Assembly (NCBI GenBank): GCA_963169055.1
Contig: CAUJFU010000233.1
Coordinates: 1-8,041, forward strand
Source: Myxococcota bacterium
GTDB taxonomy: Bacteria; Myxococcota_C; UBA6777
Direction: 5' to 3'
Length of the DNA stretch: 8,041 nt
Program-made: the position numbers and the translations under genes
The notes under the pieces: generated by a model
What the model saw: the letters and a program-made list of their open reading frames with translations, nothing else
The model's database searches: none
Told to the model about the DNA's origin: nothing
Shown: piece after piece, positions 5,924-8,041 of the stretch
How the letters are laid out: every line of letters begins with the position of its first letter
Position numbering within the stretch: the first letter of the stretch is position 1

Positions 5924-7432
5924 ATGGAGGGCGAGATGAGCACAAAACACGTTTCCTTGGGGCCGCGAAGCCCACAAGCGCAGATCCCGAACACGCCTTC
6001 ACAACGCAACACAACACCCACGAGCGAGAGGCCAACAGAGACCACCGAACGATCGGCTGTTGCGCAAACAACGACAACAAGCCCGACCGTACAAGAGTCA
6101 TCGATGTTGCGCGGTTCGTCAGAAACAAGTTCGCGAGCAACGGCCGATGGTTTTGTTCAAAGCGAACGAGCGTCGATCTTACCCGAAGGTGGTGGGCTTT
6201 CGCCTCGTTCCCCTTCGTATGCTTCTAACGCCAACGCGACGGCGCTTTCGGCGTCTTTGCGCGATCAGATCAGCACGTCGCATGCGTTGGGGACAGGGCG
6301 CGGAGGAGGAGCGATGGGGGTGCGTACGGATGGGATGGTGCGATCGAGCGAAGGACCGATTGATGTAGCACGTTGGCAGCGTAGCCCTGAGCAAGTGTTG
6401 GGTCATCTGACGCAACGTCCGAGCCAAGCGGGGGGCGCTGCGGACGCAAACGCGCCAGATCGTTGTGGAGCGGCCAATCTTTTGGGGGTTTCGGTGATGT
6501 CGGGGCCAACAGCCACCAGAACGATGTTGACGCGGGCCGCAGAGAATCCGGGAACAAGTCTGATCGAGAGTGAGCGTTCCCGATTGAGAGAGATCGCTGG
6601 CCATATCGATCCAGCGAATCCTTCGGCGAGTCGGATTACTTACCAAGAACTCAACGAAGCACAAGGCTTGCTGTATCGGGCGGGGAACACACGCGCAGAC
6701 GCACGAGGCGAGCTGAACGATATCATCGGCACTTTCGACGCAGCGAGAAGAACAGGAGATCGAGAGACTATGCTGCGTTACGATCAGGCGATTGGCTCCG
6801 GGCCTATATCACAAGCTTCTTGGCGTCGGTTGCGTGAGTGGGATGGGCATAGCGAATTGCCTGCGGGGGATCAGGTATTGTTGAGACGCTTGATGGAAAC
6901 GCACCGTGGGCCGGGGGATTATACCTTGATGTCTGCGCCTGATCCCCAAAATCCGTCGCGTCAAGAATACTTCTTTCGCAACCAAGCGGGAGCAGGGGAG
7001 GGGGAAGGGACAAGAGACGGCTCGCGTTTTGATGATGGCGAATTGTTGCAGCTTGCGCGGCGCAGCATGGGGAGCGCTACAAGCGCCCAAGCCGCACAAC
7101 GCCCTGATCCACAGCACCGAGATCAAACGCAGGCCGATCTTGGAGCGTTGATGGGTGGCGGCGCACAAGGACTCCAGTCGGGTCAGGCCGCAACTTTTCG
7201 AGTGAGAGCCACCGAACATTCAACGTCTTCGGATCATTATGTGACGGTGGGGCGCACAGCCAACGGCCAATACTACCTCTACAACCCCGATCCCGGTCTT
7301 GGTGATGCGACCCTGATCACAGGAAGCCGCGCACAAGTCCAACGCGCCGCCGACGAGTATGACCCGCGAATGCTTCGGGATGGGGACAGAGATCGACCCA
7401 ACCTTGTGATCACACGCCCTCCCCAAGAATAG
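5924..7432 (+). CDS. Unrecognised protein, possible papain-like or NlpC/P60-like cysteine hydrolase
   Basis: I do not recognise this 502-residue protein. ATG 5924 has GAGGGA upstream; ATG 5936 (protein starting MSTKHV) has GGAGGG 4 nt upstream and is equally plausible. No signal peptide or membrane helix is visible. Residues 1 to about 170 are rich in Ser, Thr, Arg, Pro and Gln with few hydrophobic residues and are probably disordered. The rest looks folded: DRCGAANLLG (Cys181), a helical middle (about 195-330), a Gly/Glu/Arg-rich linker (354-370), then SDHYVTVGR (His438) and YYLYNPDP (Asn454, Asp456). A Cys followed by Gly/Ala at a helix start, a later His on a strand, and a polar residue on the next strand is the order seen in papain-like, C39-like and NlpC/P60 hydrolases. 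The enzyme call is inference. Its gene stands alone between a divergent operon and a repeat-filled gap; no immunity-like neighbour is visible. Confidence 0.85.
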   Translation: MEGEMSTKHVSLGPRSPQAQIPNTPSQRNTTPTSERPTETTERSAVAQTTTTSPTVQESSMLRGSSETSSRATADGFVQSERASILPEGGGLSPRSPSYASNANATALSASLRDQISTSHALGTGRGGGAMGVRTDGMVRSSEGPIDVARWQRSPEQVLGHLTQRPSQAGGAADANAPDRCGAANLLGVSVMSGPTATRTMLTRAAENPGTSLIESERSRLREIAGHIDPANPSASRITYQELNEAQGLLYRAGNTRADARGELNDIIGTFDAARRTGDRETMLRYDQAIGSGPISQASWRRLREWDGHSELPAGDQVLLRRLMETHRGPGDYTLMSAPDPQNPSRQEYFFRNQAGAGEGEGTRDGSRFDDGELLQLARRSMGSATSAQAAQRPDPQHRDQTQADLGALMGGGAQGLQSGQAATFRVRATEHSTSSDHYVTVGRTANGQYYLYNPDPGLGDATLITGSRAQVQRAADEYDPRMLRDGDRDRPNLVITRPPQE

Positions 7433-7508
7433 GCTTTGGGTGGGGCGGATGGCGTTGGCACGTTCTCGAATGGACCGAGTGTGCAAAGCTCACACATCGC
7501 TGGGATAT

Positions 7509-7526
7509 CGGATTATTCGAAATCCG
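7509..7526. other. Hairpin downstream of the 502-residue gene
   Basis: CGGATT (7509-7514) and AATCCG (7521-7526) form a perfect 6-bp stem with a 6-nt loop, about 75 nt after the stop codon. No T-run follows, so it is a weak candidate for a transcript end or a 3' stabilising structure. Confidence 0.3.
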
Positions 7527-7547
7527 CTCATTGCGTACACGGAAAAT

Positions 7548-7573
7548 GTAGGGGCAGCCCCCCGTGGCTGCCC
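7548..7573 (+). repeat. GTAGGGGC palindromic repeat, unit 1
   Basis: The head GTAGGGGC is followed by a stem GGGCAGCC (7552-7559) with GGCTGCCC (7566-7573) and a 6-nt loop. It has the same head and layout as the other three units in this gap but a different arm sequence. Confidence 0.75.
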
Positions 7574-7709
7574 AAGGACACATCGTCTGTAAAGCCCATC
7601 CAGCGGGGGAGTTCTGGCATGGGCAGATTTGGTATCACGCCACGGGCATCGGGTGAAGAAAAGAGACTGAACTGTCATACCGATACGAAAAAGGCCGTTG
7701 TTCAGGCGC

Positions 7710-7733
7710 GGGCGGTTCCCGAACCGCCCCTAC
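7710..7733 (-). repeat. GTAGGGGC palindromic repeat, unit 2
   Basis: On the minus strand the unit starts GTAGGGGC and forms a 9-bp stem: GGGCGGTTC (7710-7718) and GAACCGCCC (7721-7729) with only 2 nt between the arms. Its arms are the same as in unit 4. Confidence 0.8.
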
Positions 7734-7778
7734 CACGGCTTGATTCTTCACGCTTTCCCTTTTCCACTGCCTCATACC

Positions 7779-7797
7779 CAATCCGCAGGTTGCCTGC
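7779..7797 (-). repeat. Possible decayed palindromic unit
   Basis: On the minus strand GCAGGCAACCTGCGGATTG resembles a unit with arms GGCAACC and GGATTG around TGC, pairing with one bulge. The same bases also allow a 5-bp stem GCAGG/CCTGC. The GTAGGGGC head is not intact, so this is tentative. Confidence 0.25.
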
Positions 7798-7834
7798 TCG
7801 TACACAGCGATCAAAATCCCCGTGAATCGGGCAA

Positions 7835-7857
7835 GGGCGTATGCCATACGCCCCTAC
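7835..7857 (-). repeat. GTAGGGGC palindromic repeat, unit 3
   Basis: On the minus strand the unit starts GTAGGGGC and contains a near-perfect palindrome: GGGCGTATG (7835-7843) and CATACGCCC (7845-7853) with one central base. Adjacent to it, 7819-7831 (CCCGTGAATCGGG) is a smaller imperfect palindrome that also appears beside unit 4 with one base changed. Confidence 0.8.
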
Positions 7858-7874
7858 CTTTCATCACACCCTAC

Positions 7875-7900
7875 ACGGAGGTCGTATCCTCCGTCTTTTT
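7875..7900 (+). terminator. Intrinsic terminator
   Basis: ACGGAGG (7875-7881) and CCTCCGT (7888-7894) form a 7-bp GC-rich stem with a 6-nt loop, followed at once by CTTTTT (7895-7900). This is a good rho-independent terminator for + strand transcription. It lies more than 440 nt after the nearest + strand stop codon, so what it terminates is unclear. Confidence 0.65.
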
Positions 7901-7970
7901 ATGCATATTTGCGTGTGCTTTCTCTACGATTCTTTCGTTCCATCCGTCTTCGAGGCAAGGCCATGTTTGC

Positions 7971-7994
7971 GTAGGGGCGGTTCGCGAACCGCCC
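7971..7994 (+). repeat. GTAGGGGC palindromic repeat, unit 4
   Basis: The head GTAGGGGC leads into a perfect 20-nt palindrome at 7975-7994 (GGGCGGTTCG with CGAACCGCCC, no unpaired centre). It overlaps CCCGTGTATCGGG (7992-8004), the counterpart of the small palindrome beside unit 3. Confidence 0.8.
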
Positions 7995-8041
7995 GTGTAT
8001 CGGGACATCGAGCAGCGAACGGACATGGGGGCCGACAAAAG

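Larger units (their letters stand above)
7433..8041. other. Gene-free region with palindromic repeats
   Basis: No convincing gene is seen in these 609 nt. The open frames present run through palindromes, have odd composition, and lack good ribosome binding sites. The region holds four clear GTAGGGGC-headed hairpin units in both orientations, one possible decayed unit, a plain hairpin near the left end, and one intrinsic terminator. The last 40 or so bases show nothing I can assign. Confidence 0.7.

Noticed and set aside
5666-5977. N-terminal extension of the ATPase to 5977
   Set aside because: It would run into the neighbouring gene on the other strand and lacks domain content; GGAGAGG directly before 5665 decides the start.
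7436-7825. 129-residue + strand frame in the gene-free tail
   Set aside because: It runs through two palindromic repeats, has no ribosome binding site, and its translation shows no fold-like pattern.
7548-7994. CRISPR array
   Set aside because: The repeats are in both orientations, unevenly spaced, and differ in their arms; there are no regular spacers and no cas genes.

Overview
The window reads as a chromosomal segment of a bacterium with large Hanks-type signalling kinases and moderately high G+C. The kinase style (HRDLKPAN with DWG, a C-terminal sensor), the ABC-2 permease fused to a CPBP protease, and gene-free stretches full of short palindromes would fit Myxococcota or a related former deltaproteobacterial lineage, or Planctomycetota. 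There is no rRNA or other marker gene, so this assignment is an inference with low confidence.

Layout from left to right: (1) the 3' end of an unrecognised small membrane protein gene (1-222, +). (2) A 259-nt gap with a pyrimidine-rich tract and a degenerate 31-nt tandem repeat. (3) A transmembrane Ser/Thr protein kinase (482-2551, +): cytoplasmic kinase domain, one membrane helix, and a Cache-like extracytoplasmic C-terminus. (4) A short convergent gap with two small hairpins. (5) A two-gene minus-strand operon: a NatA-like ABC ATPase (5665-4736) that overlaps by 4 nt (ATGA) with an ABC-2 permease carrying a complete CPBP/ABI intramembrane protease domain (4739-2619). (6) A divergent control region of about 260 nt. 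(7) An unrecognised 502-residue protein (5924-7432, +) with a long Ser/Thr/Arg-rich, probably disordered N-terminus and a C-terminal half whose Cys, His and Asn/Asp motifs suggest a papain-like or NlpC/P60-like cysteine hydrolase. (8) A gene-free tail of about 610 nt holding at least four GTAGGGGC-headed palindromic repeats and one good intrinsic terminator.

The two ABC genes clearly work together as one exporter, with the protease domain in the same polypeptide as the permease. I see no evidence that the kinase or the cysteine-hydrolase-like protein belongs to the same pathway. The best candidates for undescribed biology are the cysteine-hydrolase-like protein at 5924-7432 and the palindrome family in the tail, where both arms of the stem change together between copies while the flank stays fixed.
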